DNA from: DOZZ01 sp963792655
GTDB lineage: Bacteria; Acidobacteriota; Terriglobia; Bryobacterales; Bryobacteraceae
DNA length: 64,000 nt
NCBI GenBank assembly: GCA_963792655.1
Contig: CAWBWU010000004.1
Span: forward strand, 186,001 to 250,000
Reading direction: 5' to 3'
Shown here in pieces: positions 34,826 through 44,262 of the stretch (position 1 is its first letter; the number at the start of each line of letters is the position of its first letter). A program made the translations under genes and the position numbers. Below the pieces are notes generated by a model that ran no database searches, was not told where the DNA came from, and was given only the letters and a program-made list of their open reading frames with translations.

Positions 34826-37112
34826 TCAGCGTAAGAGTGCCTCCTGCCCGTCTTTCAACGTGTTCCAGCGAAGAGGTATATCACGTGCCGGCAGTGCATG
34901 CGCACGCGCATAGTCATTCCGAACCCGTTGTGTAGCCTGGTACCACGCTTCGAACGGCAACAGGAGTTCACGATACACGAGATAGCTCATGTCCACGGTG
35001 CGATCGGGAAGGTGATCTTTCACGTCGTCTACCTCATGCAGAAAGCGACGGCCACCAGCCTGCTGCACACGGGGCAGCCATGTCACGGACCAGGTGCTGA
35101 CTGCATCCGCGAGCGCGCTGTTGCGGTCTTCGCGAATCTGCACCGCTGCGTCCAGTGCACGATCGAGAGAAGCGAGTGCTTCTGAGGCAGCGCCAGCGGT
35201 CGCGCTCTTGTCCGCCTCAGCCAGTGCGGAGTCGATGTTCTGCAAACTGCCAAGCATTGAGAGATTCTGGCGGCACAGGCGAGCAACGGAGAGTAGCACT
35301 TCCAGGTTGTAACGGTTCGTATTGGCGAGCAGCAGATTGCTTTGCAACAGGCCCATCAGTTCGTCGTTCTGCGCCGTCGCTTCTGCGGCGATCTGCAGAC
35401 GCCGTGCGTTGGAGCCAGCCCAATTGCCGCTGCGATGCAGGTTGGTGCCTGGCACTTCGGGTAGGGGCAGCGTTGCGTCGTGCGCAGGCACCGCAGGAGT
35501 GAAGATCTTTTCGGAGTTGCCCCAGATCGGCTTGCGCACAGTGGAATTCATTGGCTCCCAGGTGTCCGTCCAGATCTGTGCCTGATAACTCAGTAGTTGA
35601 TACGCGCGATCCATATTGGTGACGCGAGGGCCATAGAACAAGGGATAAAACGCACTCATCGATTGCTGGGCATCCGCACCGGGGTGCCAGCCCGAAGCGG
35701 TGATTGCCGCGTAACCCAGCCAGAACGTTTCCGGGTGCAGGCCCATGTCGCCCCAACCGGCAATCACCAGCCCGCTCAGATCGGCGGTGCGCCGGCCTGG
35801 ATCGGTGGCAATCTTCTGCACCGCGTCGACCACACGTTGTTCGGACTCATGCAGGGGGTGCATGCGGCTGGTACCAGGCGCCAGATAATACTGCGGGAAT
35901 AGTTGCTCTTCGCCTTCGGTAGAGTTGTAAATCATCTGACGGATGCCGCGGCGCTTGAAGAACGGATCGAATTTCTCGCCGTATGTTTCACCGTTCACGA
36001 CATGCGCGGGCAGCGCGTCAATGTCTTCGGGCTTCAAAGGATATTCGCCCCAGAACACCACCGTGCGACCACGATCGTGCAGGTAATTCGCCGCGCTGGT
36101 CACAAATTCCGCAAGCAGTTTGCCACGCGACCCGAGTTGTTTTGTGCGGGTCGTCTCATCGCACTGCGCATTGTGGGCCCAGCCAATGTAGTAGGCCTCG
36201 TCCGTTGAAAGATAGAAGTACTGGACGCCCTTGTTCGCCGCGAGCAGGTCATCGTACATGCCGTACATCAGTTTCAGCGAGTCGGGATTCGTCGCGCACA
36301 ACTCGTAGTTACTCTCGGGAAAAGAGCGCAGGCTGGCATACTCGGGGTGCTTTAAAATGAAGGCGATGTGGGCCGGGGCATCCAGATACGGAATCACCTG
36401 TACGTGGTACTTCAGTCCGTAATCGGTAAGCTCCTGAAACTCGGCTCGGCGTGAGCGCCTGCGGTTCGACGAGAGCGGGCGCGCTGCGGTACTGAAAGTG
36501 ACCCTCCAGCTTGAGGATGAATCCGTTGATCTTGAAATAAGAAGCCTGTTTCACCGCGGCTTTCAGGTCTGAAAGATGTTCCAGATGATGTGCGTCGTCC
36601 CAATAAATCTGGCGCATCTGCAGGTCCGGCCAATCCGTGATTTCACCTTCCGGAAGACGCCGGGACATACCCGGCGCACCCAGCATCTGTAACAGGGTCT
36701 GCACCGCATAGAACAGACCAGGTTCCGCATTTGCGATCAGATGGATGCGCGATGGTGAAAATTCGATGCGGTAGGCCTGCGTTGCAAGCGCCGCGCGATC
36801 CTGATCCTGCGCGTTGCCCACTGGCACCGAACCGGAATTGATTTCGAGCAGCAACGTTGGCGCGCCTGTCGCGCCGTTCAACTTCATGTGATGCCGGTCA
36901 TTCAACTCATCGGTCAAGCTCTTAAGCGCCATTGAATCCGCAGCGGTGCCAGGCCCGCGTTCCACGCGCCAGTTCGTTCCGAATAGGAAATCCGGTGCGC
37001 GCAGCGTGACCTGTTGCGGCTCCGGCAACACGGCATAGCCACGGTTGAATAGAGCCGACGTACCCGCAAAGCCCGCAGCAGAAAAGATCAGGAGACCGAC
37101 AAAACCCTTCAT
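34826..37112 (-). pseudogene. GH20-like beta-N-acetylhexosaminidase, one frameshift
   Basis: A secreted glycoside hydrolase of about 760 residues, interrupted by one extra base near 36446. The first frame starts MKGFVGLLIFSAAGFAG (signal) and holds the GH20b-type alpha/beta domain (RGYAVLPEPQQVTLRAP to GLFYAVQTLLQML) and the start of the barrel (DWPDLQMRQIYWDDAHHLEH, ASYFKINGFILKLEGHFQY). The second frame continues VIPYLDAPAHIAFILKHPEY and contains the acidic pair in YFYLSTDEAYYIGW, the position of the catalytic Asp-Glu of substrate-assisted GH20 enzymes. The likely role is removal of terminal GlcNAc/GalNAc. The start overlaps the stop of the membrane protein gene (ATGA) and the end is 8 bases before the ROK gene. 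Confidence 0.8.
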
Positions 37113-37858
37113 GTTTGCGAAACCCTCCACAAGGTGAGCAGCGCGCCAACACACGCCGCGACGGAATAACAGACTAACCAGTGAAACCCGAATACCAGCG
37201 CGAGTGGATACTGGATGCGCACCCAGTCAATGTCGCGCCGGAAGAGCGGCCATTCTTGTGGGTGCAAGACGAATCCAGGCAGCGAACCGGAGCGCTGCGG
37301 AGCAATCCATTGCAGCCCGGAGCCGGTTCGGATACTCTTCTGCATCACCGCACCATGAGCGCTGATCTGCATGAGTCCGCTGACCGCATGCACCGATTTG
37401 ATCCGCCAGCTTACCTGATGGACCGCCGGTGCACGCAATGCCGGCGTCTCAACGGTAATGCCTGTGGGAGTCTGTAAGCGTGCATCGTCCAGTGAGCCGG
37501 AAGCCTGCACGGTGACCACTCCTGCGACCCCCGCTTGCAAAGCGGTGTGTCCGAAGAATCCGTCCAGCAGGGCGAGAAGCGCGCCAAATGGAACCACGAG
37601 CAGCAGCGAGGGGCCCAGAAGCGCACGCAGCATCCGCGCGTTGGCCCGCAGCAGGTTCCATTGCGCCCGAACAATGAGCGAAGGCTCCTGCGCGAACAGA
37701 CGAAACTCCATCAGGTGAGCCAGGATGCTGTTGATGGAGACGCGCAGCTGCTCCGTATCGGACCAGCGGCCCAAAGCCCAGACCGACGCGGCTCCCGAAA
37801 TTGCTCCCGCGGCCAACACCCACAGTTGGGCCCCAGTTCCAAGATCGATCTCGTTCAA
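37109..37858 (-). CDS. Two-to-four-helix membrane protein of unknown function
   Basis: A 249-residue protein with a hydrophobic helix near the N-terminus (LWVLAAGAISGAASVWAL), a cytoplasmic amphipathic stretch (about 40-75), a strong hydrophobic helix (MLRALLGPSLLLVVPFGALL), a periplasmic beta-rich domain (about 105-210, VVTVQASGSLDDARLQTPTG) and a last helix (YPLALVFGFHWLVCYSVAAC). No family is recognised. The order helix-loop-helix-soluble domain-helix is reminiscent of membrane proteins that accompany sulfatase-fold enzymes in acidobacterial genomes. It is coupled by ATGA overlaps to both the small RHH-like protein upstream and the GH20-like gene downstream. Confidence 0.65.
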   Translation of the reverse strand: MNEIDLGTGAQLWVLAAGAISGAASVWALGRWSDTEQLRVSINSILAHLMEFRLFAQEPSLIVRAQWNLLRANARMLRALLGPSLLLVVPFGALLALLDGFFGHTALQAGVAGVVTVQASGSLDDARLQTPTGITVETPALRAPAVHQVSWRIKSVHAVSGLMQISAHGAVMQKSIRTGSGLQWIAPQRSGSLPGFVLHPQEWPLFRRDIDWVRIQYPLALVFGFHWLVCYSVAACVGALLTLWRVSQT

Positions 37859-38049
37859 TCGATGTAGCCCAGGCCTTTCAGCTTGCGAACCAGATCTTCC
37901 TTCGACTCCGACTGCTCAAGCCGTCCCAAGTCACGCTCCATGGCGTGCTCGATAAACTCTTCGAGAGAACTATAGCCGGCCTGTTCGACTACGGCGCGTG
38001 CTCGATCGCAGAGCTGCTTACTGAGTTTGAGGCTTACCTTGTCTGCCAT
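37855..38049 (-). CDS. Small 64-residue protein, ribbon-helix-helix-like
   Basis: MADKVSLKLSKQLCDRARAV starts like a ribbon-helix-helix protein: a beta strand with alternating residues, then helices (CDRARAVVEQAGYSSLEEFI, EHAMERDLGRLEQSESKEDL), ending VRKLKGLGYID. The C-terminal LGYI tail resembles the LGYL tail seen in sulfatase-fold proteins of this window (RSLGYLGG at the end of the protein at 16562-18856). It is placed between the NPP-like phosphodiesterase gene (14 bases upstream) and the membrane protein gene (4-base overlap). It may be a DNA-binding regulator or a small partner of the neighbouring enzymes. Confidence 0.7.
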   Translation of the reverse strand: MADKVSLKLSKQLCDRARAVVEQAGYSSLEEFIEHAMERDLGRLEQSESKEDLVRKLKGLGYID

Positions 38050-38062
38050 CGATATCGATTGC

Positions 38063-40072
38063 TCATTGAGTGCATGCCAGTGTCTTTCCTTCCATCCACG
38101 CGGGGACCGGAACGCCGAATAATTTCAGAACAGTCGGCGCCATGTCTTCAATTCCGGGGTTATCGCCATGCACTTTGCAGTTCGAGAAAAGCACGCCCGG
38201 TACGGCCGCAGGGTCTACACAATGGTCGCCGCTCCAGCACTTTTCGTTGTCTTCAAACACATCTTTGGCGACCGCGCCAACCGCTGCGCTCCACGATGCG
38301 CGGTATCCCGGTGCATATCCCACCACCAGATCCGGCGCCGCATCGCGATAGGGACCGCTGTAGATATCCGCGGAGTCATAGACATGCTGAATGGCTGTCG
38401 ACTCCTTGTCGGTGTCGGGAAGCGCCGTGAGTTTTGCGATCAATTCCCTGCGCAATGCTGCTGCTTCCTGCGGTGCAACGATACCCTGCGCTTCACGCCC
38501 GCGCAGATTCAGGTACAGCCCGCTGAGACCGAACGTATAGACACGAGTACGAGACCAATCGATGTTTTCCAGATACTCCGCGCCTTCCGCTGCACCGTCC
38601 CGCAGGAACAGATATCCATTCTGAAACAGCCAGGTGTTGAGGTTCACGCCTCGCCGGAATGAACAGAAGCCATGATCGGAGAGAACAAAGAGCGCAGTGT
38701 CGGAATCCACATGCTGCAGGGTGCGGCCGACAATACGATCCATATCGCGATACAGATCTTCGATCACGCCCGAGTGCCGAGAGATCGCGGTGCGCGACGC
38801 ATCCAGATACCGATAGAACATATGCTGCACGCGATCGGTAGTATCGAACACGCACGCCACTACCCCGCGGCGCGTGTTGCTCAGAACGCTGAAGAACATC
38901 GCTTCCCGTTCGGATTGGATCAACTTCGATTGCGCCAGGAACGCGTCTTCGTCGATCACACCTTCGTTCAGCGCCCAGGTATCCTCCGCCATGCCCAGGG
39001 TCGCGAACGAACCCAGCAACTTTGCGAGATACATCGCGTAATAGCCGGGATGGCTGATCGGCAGCGCGGGATTTTCCGGATCGATCTCCACTGCCGTGCA
39101 GTAGAGAGACACGTGCGGCGCCGTGCTGGTGAGTAGAAATCGAATAATCCCGCGCGTCCTCGACCATCGTCCGGTTTTGAAGCTTAGCCGGATCCAGGGC
39201 GTGTATTCAGCCACCGTCAATGCGATCTTCTGACCGTCGATTTCGAGTATCCGTCGGTTTGGATCGCTGTCCTGCAACACCCGGAACGGAACCCGGGTCT
39301 CGCCCGGCCCGGGCAGGCTCGCGGTCAGAGCAGTGCCATCGTCCACAAACACAATGCGCATACCGCCTTCGCAGGCAGAGGCTTCCGGTCCGGTCGAGAA
39401 GAACGTAAAGCTGCCTTGCGTTCCGCGCAGGTCGGGAGTGGACATCGCGGAGAGCATGGTGCCTTCAAACGCATCCGGGGGGAACGTAATGGGAACGCGC
39501 AGGATCGAACTTCGGATGGCATTACGCCCGAGGATTTTCCAGAACGGTTCACTCTTGCGCCGCGTCTCGACGGACGCGCGGCGGTATGGAAACTTCCATT
39601 TGGCGAACCGCACAAAGCGCGTGACGGTGCGCACTCGTGCAGAGGATAGCTCGGGCGCATACGTGCGGAGATCACGATTCAGGAAGTCAAAGATATTGTG
39701 CTTAGCGGGGTTCACGCCCGTGGCAAATGTGGACCACGCTACCGGCGAAAGCGGTGGGAACGTCGTGCGCAGCTTCTGATAGCTACCCTGCTCGCGCAGT
39801 TTACTGAAGTTCGGCAGTTTGCCTTCGTCCATCCACTGTTCGGCAAGCTTCGGGTCGAGGCCATCCAGACCGAGGAAAATTACTTTTTTGAACTGCGCTT
39901 GTCCGAAACGTCCACGACGCCGCAATGCCAGCCACGCGATCCGGAAAGGCCAGATCAGAAATGACAACAGGCTGACGAGCAGCGAGAGAACGACCGTCAG
40001 GAATGATCCAAGAAAAGCAAAGCCCGCACCTGGTCCGATGTATGCCAGATGATCGAGAGGCACGTGCGTCAT
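38063..40072 (-). CDS. Membrane-anchored alkaline phosphatase-superfamily phosphodiesterase (NPP-like)
   Basis: A 669-residue protein with N-terminal hydrophobic segments (about 10-50, AYIGPGAGFAFLGSFLTVVL, LLSFLIWPFRIAWLAL), then an NPP/type-I phosphodiesterase domain: VIFLGLDGLDPKLAEQWMDE (metal Asp), TTFPPLSPVAWSTFATGVNP (nucleophile region), VPITFPPDAFEGTMLSAMST, VFDTTDRVQHMFYRYLD (Asp/His), LFVLSDHGFCSFRRGVNLNT and WSGDHCVDPAAVPGVLF. It is a clear paralogue of the frameshifted gene at 14711-16529. Proteins of this type hydrolyse phosphodiester or phospholipid/glycan-linked phosphates; the substrate is unknown. The start overlaps the stop of the sulfatase-fold gene (ATGA). Confidence 0.85.
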   Translation of the reverse strand: MTHVPLDHLAYIGPGAGFAFLGSFLTVVLSLLVSLLSFLIWPFRIAWLALRRRGRFGQAQFKKVIFLGLDGLDPKLAEQWMDEGKLPNFSKLREQGSYQKLRTTFPPLSPVAWSTFATGVNPAKHNIFDFLNRDLRTYAPELSSARVRTVTRFVRFAKWKFPYRRASVETRRKSEPFWKILGRNAIRSSILRVPITFPPDAFEGTMLSAMSTPDLRGTQGSFTFFSTGPEASACEGGMRIVFVDDGTALTASLPGPGETRVPFRVLQDSDPNRRILEIDGQKIALTVAEYTPWIRLSFKTGRWSRTRGIIRFLLTSTAPHVSLYCTAVEIDPENPALPISHPGYYAMYLAKLLGSFATLGMAEDTWALNEGVIDEDAFLAQSKLIQSEREAMFFSVLSNTRRGVVACVFDTTDRVQHMFYRYLDASRTAISRHSGVIEDLYRDMDRIVGRTLQHVDSDTALFVLSDHGFCSFRRGVNLNTWLFQNGYLFLRDGAAEGAEYLENIDWSRTRVYTFGLSGLYLNLRGREAQGIVAPQEAAALRRELIAKLTALPDTDKESTAIQHVYDSADIYSGPYRDAAPDLVVGYAPGYRASWSAAVGAVAKDVFEDNEKCWSGDHCVDPAAVPGVLFSNCKVHGDNPGIEDMAPTVLKLFGVPVPAWMEGKTLACTQ

Positions 40073-40908
40073 CGCAGCTTGCCTTCGACAAAGGGTACTT
40101 CGAGCACCTTTTCATGCTGGATCGGACCATGACCGAAATAGCCGTCTTCGCCAAAGAGTTCCCCATGATCGGACGTAATCGTCACGTAAGTGTTGGCCGG
40201 CAAAATGTCGAAGAGTTGTTCGACCACGCCGTCAAGATATCGGACTGCGCCGATCTGACGGTTGCGCAACTCGCGCAGCTTCGCGCTGTCGAAAGTCCTC
40301 TCACGCGTACGACGCAACTTTCCACCCACGATATGATCATCCAGATGCTTGAAGACGCCGTGCACGCCGCTGACGCGTGGCCAGTTCTCGGGTGATTCGG
40401 AGGGAAGGGCATATGGGTAATGCGTCTCGCCGACATTCAAAAGGTAGAACGTTGGCTGCTCCTCGCTGAAACTCATGTCTCTGATCATCGCGGCCATATC
40501 GTTATGGCGATCCATCAGCTTGTAGCTATCGAAGCCGCTGTTCAACAGAGTCATGGGGTTCAACACAGGCAAAGAGACCATCGCGTGCGTCGCATAGCCT
40601 AGGTTCTGCAGCAGGATGGGCAGGGAAAGCCGCGGCACAAACTTTTTGAATTCCAGGCCTTCTGCACCCAGACGCTCGTTGAATTTCAGAAAGTCGCGGC
40701 GGTAATAATCCGAGGCAAACACATTCCGCGGGCTGGTATGCGGCATCAGTCCCATCAGCAGGTTGTAGTGGGACGGCGCGGTCCACGATGCATAAGCCCA
40801 GCGTTTTTCGACCCGGCCGAGTTTTCGCATGGTCTTCGGTGCCGCTTTCACGAATGCATCGTAGCGGCAGCTGTCGAACACGATCAGCACGTAATTGTTT
40901 CCCGTCAT
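40069..40908 (-). CDS. Sulfatase-fold hydrolase without formylglycine motif
   Basis: About 280 residues starting at MTGNNYVLIVFDSCRYDAF; an in-frame ATG at 40953 would add 15 residues without family similarity. It carries the metal-binding Asp (FDSCRYD), the nucleophile-region sequence ASWTAPSHYNLLMGLMPH (no C/S-x-P-x-R), YLLNVGETHYPYALP and the late metal site TSDHGELFGEDGYFGHG. It has no signal peptide, so it is probably cytoplasmic. It is the first gene of the long minus-strand operon and is divergent from the M20 peptidase gene with about 100 bases between. It is shorter than classical sulfatases (450-550 residues). Hydrolase or transferase activity on a phospho- or sulfo-ester is likely. 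Confidence 0.8.
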   Translation of the reverse strand: MTGNNYVLIVFDSCRYDAFVKAAPKTMRKLGRVEKRWAYASWTAPSHYNLLMGLMPHTSPRNVFASDYYRRDFLKFNERLGAEGLEFKKFVPRLSLPILLQNLGYATHAMVSLPVLNPMTLLNSGFDSYKLMDRHNDMAAMIRDMSFSEEQPTFYLLNVGETHYPYALPSESPENWPRVSGVHGVFKHLDDHIVGGKLRRTRERTFDSAKLRELRNRQIGAVRYLDGVVEQLFDILPANTYVTITSDHGELFGEDGYFGHGPIQHEKVLEVPFVEGKLR

Positions 40909-41008
40909 TGAGCGTGGAAACCCATCATACGCGCTCCGGTTGACGAAACGCACGCGTGGACTTTAAACTTACTTGCAAGAGACAACTAATACGAGCCGTC
41001 CGCAATCT

Positions 41009-42313
41009 ATGTCGACTCAGACCCACACACCGCCACGGGATCTGCAGCACCTGCTGATCCGCCATGTGGAAGAACGGAAAGACCGTCTGGTCGGTATTGC
41101 GCGTGACCTCATCCGACTGGATTCTCAAAACACCCCTCCGCGCGGATCGGAACGCGACTGCCAGTTGTGGCTGGACGCGCAGTTGCGGGCTTGCGGCCTG
41201 GAGCCGGATCTTTATCCGCTGAGCGAAGTCCCCGGCTTGCACGAACACCCGCTTTATCATTCGTCGCGAGACTATGGCGATCGGCCCAACCTCGCTGCGC
41301 GGCGAAAGGGCTCGGGAGGCGGACGCTCATTACTCCTCACGGGACACATCGATACGGTGCCGCGGGGAACCCAGAACTGGACCCACGACGCATTTGGCGC
41401 CGCGGTCGAAGGCAATCGTCTCTATGGGCGCGGCTCAAATGACATGAAGGCTGGCATCGCGACCAACCTGTTCGTCATCGAGTGCGTTGCTGAACTCGGA
41501 TTGTCTTTGTCGGGCGACCTGATCTTTGAATCCGTCGTAGACGAGGAGTTCGGTGGCGCCAACGGCACGCTCGCGGGGCGGTTGCGCGGGTACAACGCCG
41601 ACGCTGCAATTCTCTCGGAACCTTCCTCGCTTCGTATCTGTCCTGCCCAACGCGGAGGACGAACGGTTCACATTACGTTTCGCGCCAGCGGCGGTGTCCT
41701 GCGGGAAGAAGCCTTCCCGTCTGGCGTGATTGCGCAATTAACCGACTTCCTTTCCAACCTCCCCGTCTTTGCGAAGCAGCGCGCGCGCGTGACACGGCAT
41801 GAGATGTATGCAAACCATTCCGATCATGTGCCTGTTTCCGTCACTAAGGTCATTACGGCCCCGTGGGGATTTAAAGAACCCATTACGATTCCCGAATCAT
41901 GCCAGGTTGAGCTCTACTGGCAGTTGATGCCCGGCGAAACGCAGTCCGATGTGGAGCGAGAGTTTTTCGACTGGTTCCATCAACTGACCCAAAGTAAGCC
42001 GGAACTCTACACGCTTGCTCCGGAAGTGCGCATGCCGATTCGCTGGATGCCTGGTTCATCGACTCCTCGCACTGCGGCCGTGGTGCAGGAACTGTCGGAA
42101 TGCGCGCGCCTCGTCACTGGGAAAGAACCGGTAATTACTGGCATTGAAGGTCCTTGCGATATGTTCATCCTGCAGGACGGATTCAAGATCCCGTCTGCCA
42201 TCTGGGGTGCCAAGGGCGGTAATACCCACGGGGCGGATGAGTATGTCGAAATTGACTCCCTGATCCTGGCTGCTCAAACGTTGTTACTGTTTGTTGCGCA
42301 ATGGTGTGCATGA
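41009..42313 (+). CDS. M20-family metallopeptidase (ArgE/DapE/ACY1-like)
   Basis: About 434 residues from MSTQTHTPPRDLQHLLIRHV; a TTG further upstream is less likely. It is a two-domain M20 peptidase: LLLTGHIDTVPRGTQNWTHD (His and Asp metal ligand/support), GRGSNDMKAGIATNLFVIEC (bridging Asp), VVDEEFGGANGTLAG (catalytic Glu followed by metal Glu), AAILSEPSSLRI (Asp/Glu ligand), a lid/dimerisation domain around 230-340, and a C-terminal GAKGGNTHGADEYVEIDSL (last His). It hydrolyses an N-acyl or peptide bond of a small substrate; the specificity (acetylornithine, succinyl-DAP or other) cannot be read from the sequence. The 3' end overlaps the next gene by 4 bases (ATGA), so the two are coupled. 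Confidence 0.9.
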   Translation: MSTQTHTPPRDLQHLLIRHVEERKDRLVGIARDLIRLDSQNTPPRGSERDCQLWLDAQLRACGLEPDLYPLSEVPGLHEHPLYHSSRDYGDRPNLAARRKGSGGGRSLLLTGHIDTVPRGTQNWTHDAFGAAVEGNRLYGRGSNDMKAGIATNLFVIECVAELGLSLSGDLIFESVVDEEFGGANGTLAGRLRGYNADAAILSEPSSLRICPAQRGGRTVHITFRASGGVLREEAFPSGVIAQLTDFLSNLPVFAKQRARVTRHEMYANHSDHVPVSVTKVITAPWGFKEPITIPESCQVELYWQLMPGETQSDVEREFFDWFHQLTQSKPELYTLAPEVRMPIRWMPGSSTPRTAAVVQELSECARLVTGKEPVITGIEGPCDMFILQDGFKIPSAIWGAKGGNTHGADEYVEIDSLILAAQTLLLFVAQWCA

Positions 42314-44262
42314 AAAAATTAATGGTTGCGTTGTTGTTTGGTGCCTTGCTCCGTGCGCAGGTATACTCTCCCAAGTTGCTGCGCGAAAACCAGCCGGATA
42401 CAAGCGACCTGGCGGCATTCGCCAACGCCATTTACACCGGTGCGCACGCGGAAACGCCGCGTCAGAAAGCTCAGGCGATCTGGCGATTCTTTCTTACCGA
42501 TGGACGATTTGTGGAACCCGGCTTCTGGTATCACATCGCTGGATGGACTTATGAAGAGCCCACCGGAGAAGTGCTCGATCCCATCAAGTTAATCAATAGC
42601 TATGGCTTCGGCCTTTGCTATCACATCGCGCCATTGCTGGCAGCTACCTTCCGCGCCGGTGGTTTCGCCGATGCCCGTACCTGGTTTTTAACCGGGCATA
42701 CCGTTACGGAAGTGTTTTATGAAGGGAAGTATCACTATTACGATTCCGACATGATGGGTTACAACGTGCCCGGCGAAGGTCACTTCTTTGGTAAGCCCGT
42801 GTCCAGTGTTCGCGACCTCGAACAGAATCGCGACATCATTCTGGGAAAGTTGCGCGCGCCCGACAAGGTGAAACCGGAGGTTGTGGATGATCCGTGGTAT
42901 CCGGCCGACGTGCGCGCCAGTGCGATGAAGGGCCTCGCGGAACTCTTCACTACTACCTCAGATAACTATTTATTCCCGGAAGCGCGTTACGCGACGGGGC
43001 ATTCAATGGACTTTGTGCTGCGGCCGGGAGAGAAGCTGGTCCGCTATTTCGAGCCCGAAGAGCCGGGGCTCTTCTATCTTCCGTACAAGTTTGATGGCAC
43101 GCGTTGGACCGAGTTTCCCCAGGAACTCAGCGAATATGCGATTCGTACGCCGGATGGCCCGCGTAGTCAAAAGGACGCGCGCCGCTGGGCAACGGGACGT
43201 ATCGAGTACGAACCCGAGGGTTTGCCCGATGATTCAGTAGTGACGATCGAGATGCCAAGCCCCTATGTCATCATCGATGCCCAATTCACGTTGAACGCGC
43301 GGTTGGGTGCGGCCTCTTCCCTGCGTGTCGAGACTTCGACCGACAGCGGCGCAACATGGCAACCTGCGGGAGAACTGCACGGGCCTCATGCGGGCGCATG
43401 GCAGATAGAGCCGCAGGTACTTGCCAAAACGGCACATGGGCGGCTTACAGCCGTTAGCGGTTCCTACGGATACTTAGTGAGAATCTCGAAGGGAGGGGAC
43501 GTTCAGCCGGGAGCAGCGCGCTTTGTTTCGCGCATCCAGCTCAACCCGCGATCTCTCCCCACGTTACAGGCTGGGGGAAATCCGATGCATTTCACGACGG
43601 CTTTGCCACTTCGCCGCGTGCAGTTGAACGCAACTCTTGCGAGCGCTCCAGTGAAGGACCTGCGACTCGTGACCGAACACGGGCAAAGTTTCCTTGTGCC
43701 TATCACGGGCAAGACGGGAGTGATGAACTACACGCTGGAGTCGGCTGGTTCCGAACTGGCTTCCTTCGAAGTCGGGGCGCGCTTCCTGAATCTGAAGAAT
43801 CACCTCGCGCCGGATAAACTCACTGCGGAAACGCGGCCGACAGCAGTCACAACGCAGGATGGGGTGGCGTCGATTGGCTGGGCTCTCACACCGGAGGGTC
43901 CGTTCCAAACTATCTATCGAACCACCGCGAAGCTCCAGTGGCTCGATAGCGACCCCATCGACCGTCTGCTGCAATGGCCGGAAGCGTTCAGGCAGGTCAC
44001 TTTACCGGCGGGCACCACGCGCGTTTACGTGCGCATCGTGTCCGATGGGCCTGCAATCGATCACATCCGTCTGGCTCACTATGTACGCTCCGCACCTCCG
44101 AGCGGGAAACTCCAGATCACCCAGGTCTGGAAAGAAGGCGCGGACCGCCGGGAGCATACCGAGTTCATCGAAGCGGCAGAGAAGCATCACGAGTTCAATA
44201 TTCATGCTGCGGGCGATGTAAGAAACCAGTCGATCACTTTCCTCCTACCCCGTGCCCGCTAA
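42310..44262 (+). CDS. Secreted protein with N-terminal transglutaminase-like domain
   Basis: About 650 residues. A signal peptide (MKKLMVALLFGALLRAQ) is followed by a transglutaminase/cysteine-protease-like core: SYGFGLCYHIAPLLAATFRA (Cys), ARTWFLTGHTVTEVFYEGKY (His) and HYYDSDMMGYNV (Asp), a complete Cys-His-Asp set in the usual order at about residues 100-155. The remainder (about 250-650) is beta-sandwich-rich without a named match, with segments such as SSLRVETSTDSGATWQPAGE. Known transglutaminase-core proteins in bacteria act as proteases, amidases or cross-linkers. It is coupled to the M20 peptidase gene, suggesting breakdown of an exported peptide or amide. No later part of the sequence gives a substrate. 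Confidence 0.75.
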   Translation: MKKLMVALLFGALLRAQVYSPKLLRENQPDTSDLAAFANAIYTGAHAETPRQKAQAIWRFFLTDGRFVEPGFWYHIAGWTYEEPTGEVLDPIKLINSYGFGLCYHIAPLLAATFRAGGFADARTWFLTGHTVTEVFYEGKYHYYDSDMMGYNVPGEGHFFGKPVSSVRDLEQNRDIILGKLRAPDKVKPEVVDDPWYPADVRASAMKGLAELFTTTSDNYLFPEARYATGHSMDFVLRPGEKLVRYFEPEEPGLFYLPYKFDGTRWTEFPQELSEYAIRTPDGPRSQKDARRWATGRIEYEPEGLPDDSVVTIEMPSPYVIIDAQFTLNARLGAASSLRVETSTDSGATWQPAGELHGPHAGAWQIEPQVLAKTAHGRLTAVSGSYGYLVRISKGGDVQPGAARFVSRIQLNPRSLPTLQAGGNPMHFTTALPLRRVQLNATLASAPVKDLRLVTEHGQSFLVPITGKTGVMNYTLESAGSELASFEVGARFLNLKNHLAPDKLTAETRPTAVTTQDGVASIGWALTPEGPFQTIYRTTAKLQWLDSDPIDRLLQWPEAFRQVTLPAGTTRVYVRIVSDGPAIDHIRLAHYVRSAPPSGKLQITQVWKEGADRREHTEFIEAAEKHHEFNIHAAGDVRNQSITFLLPRAR

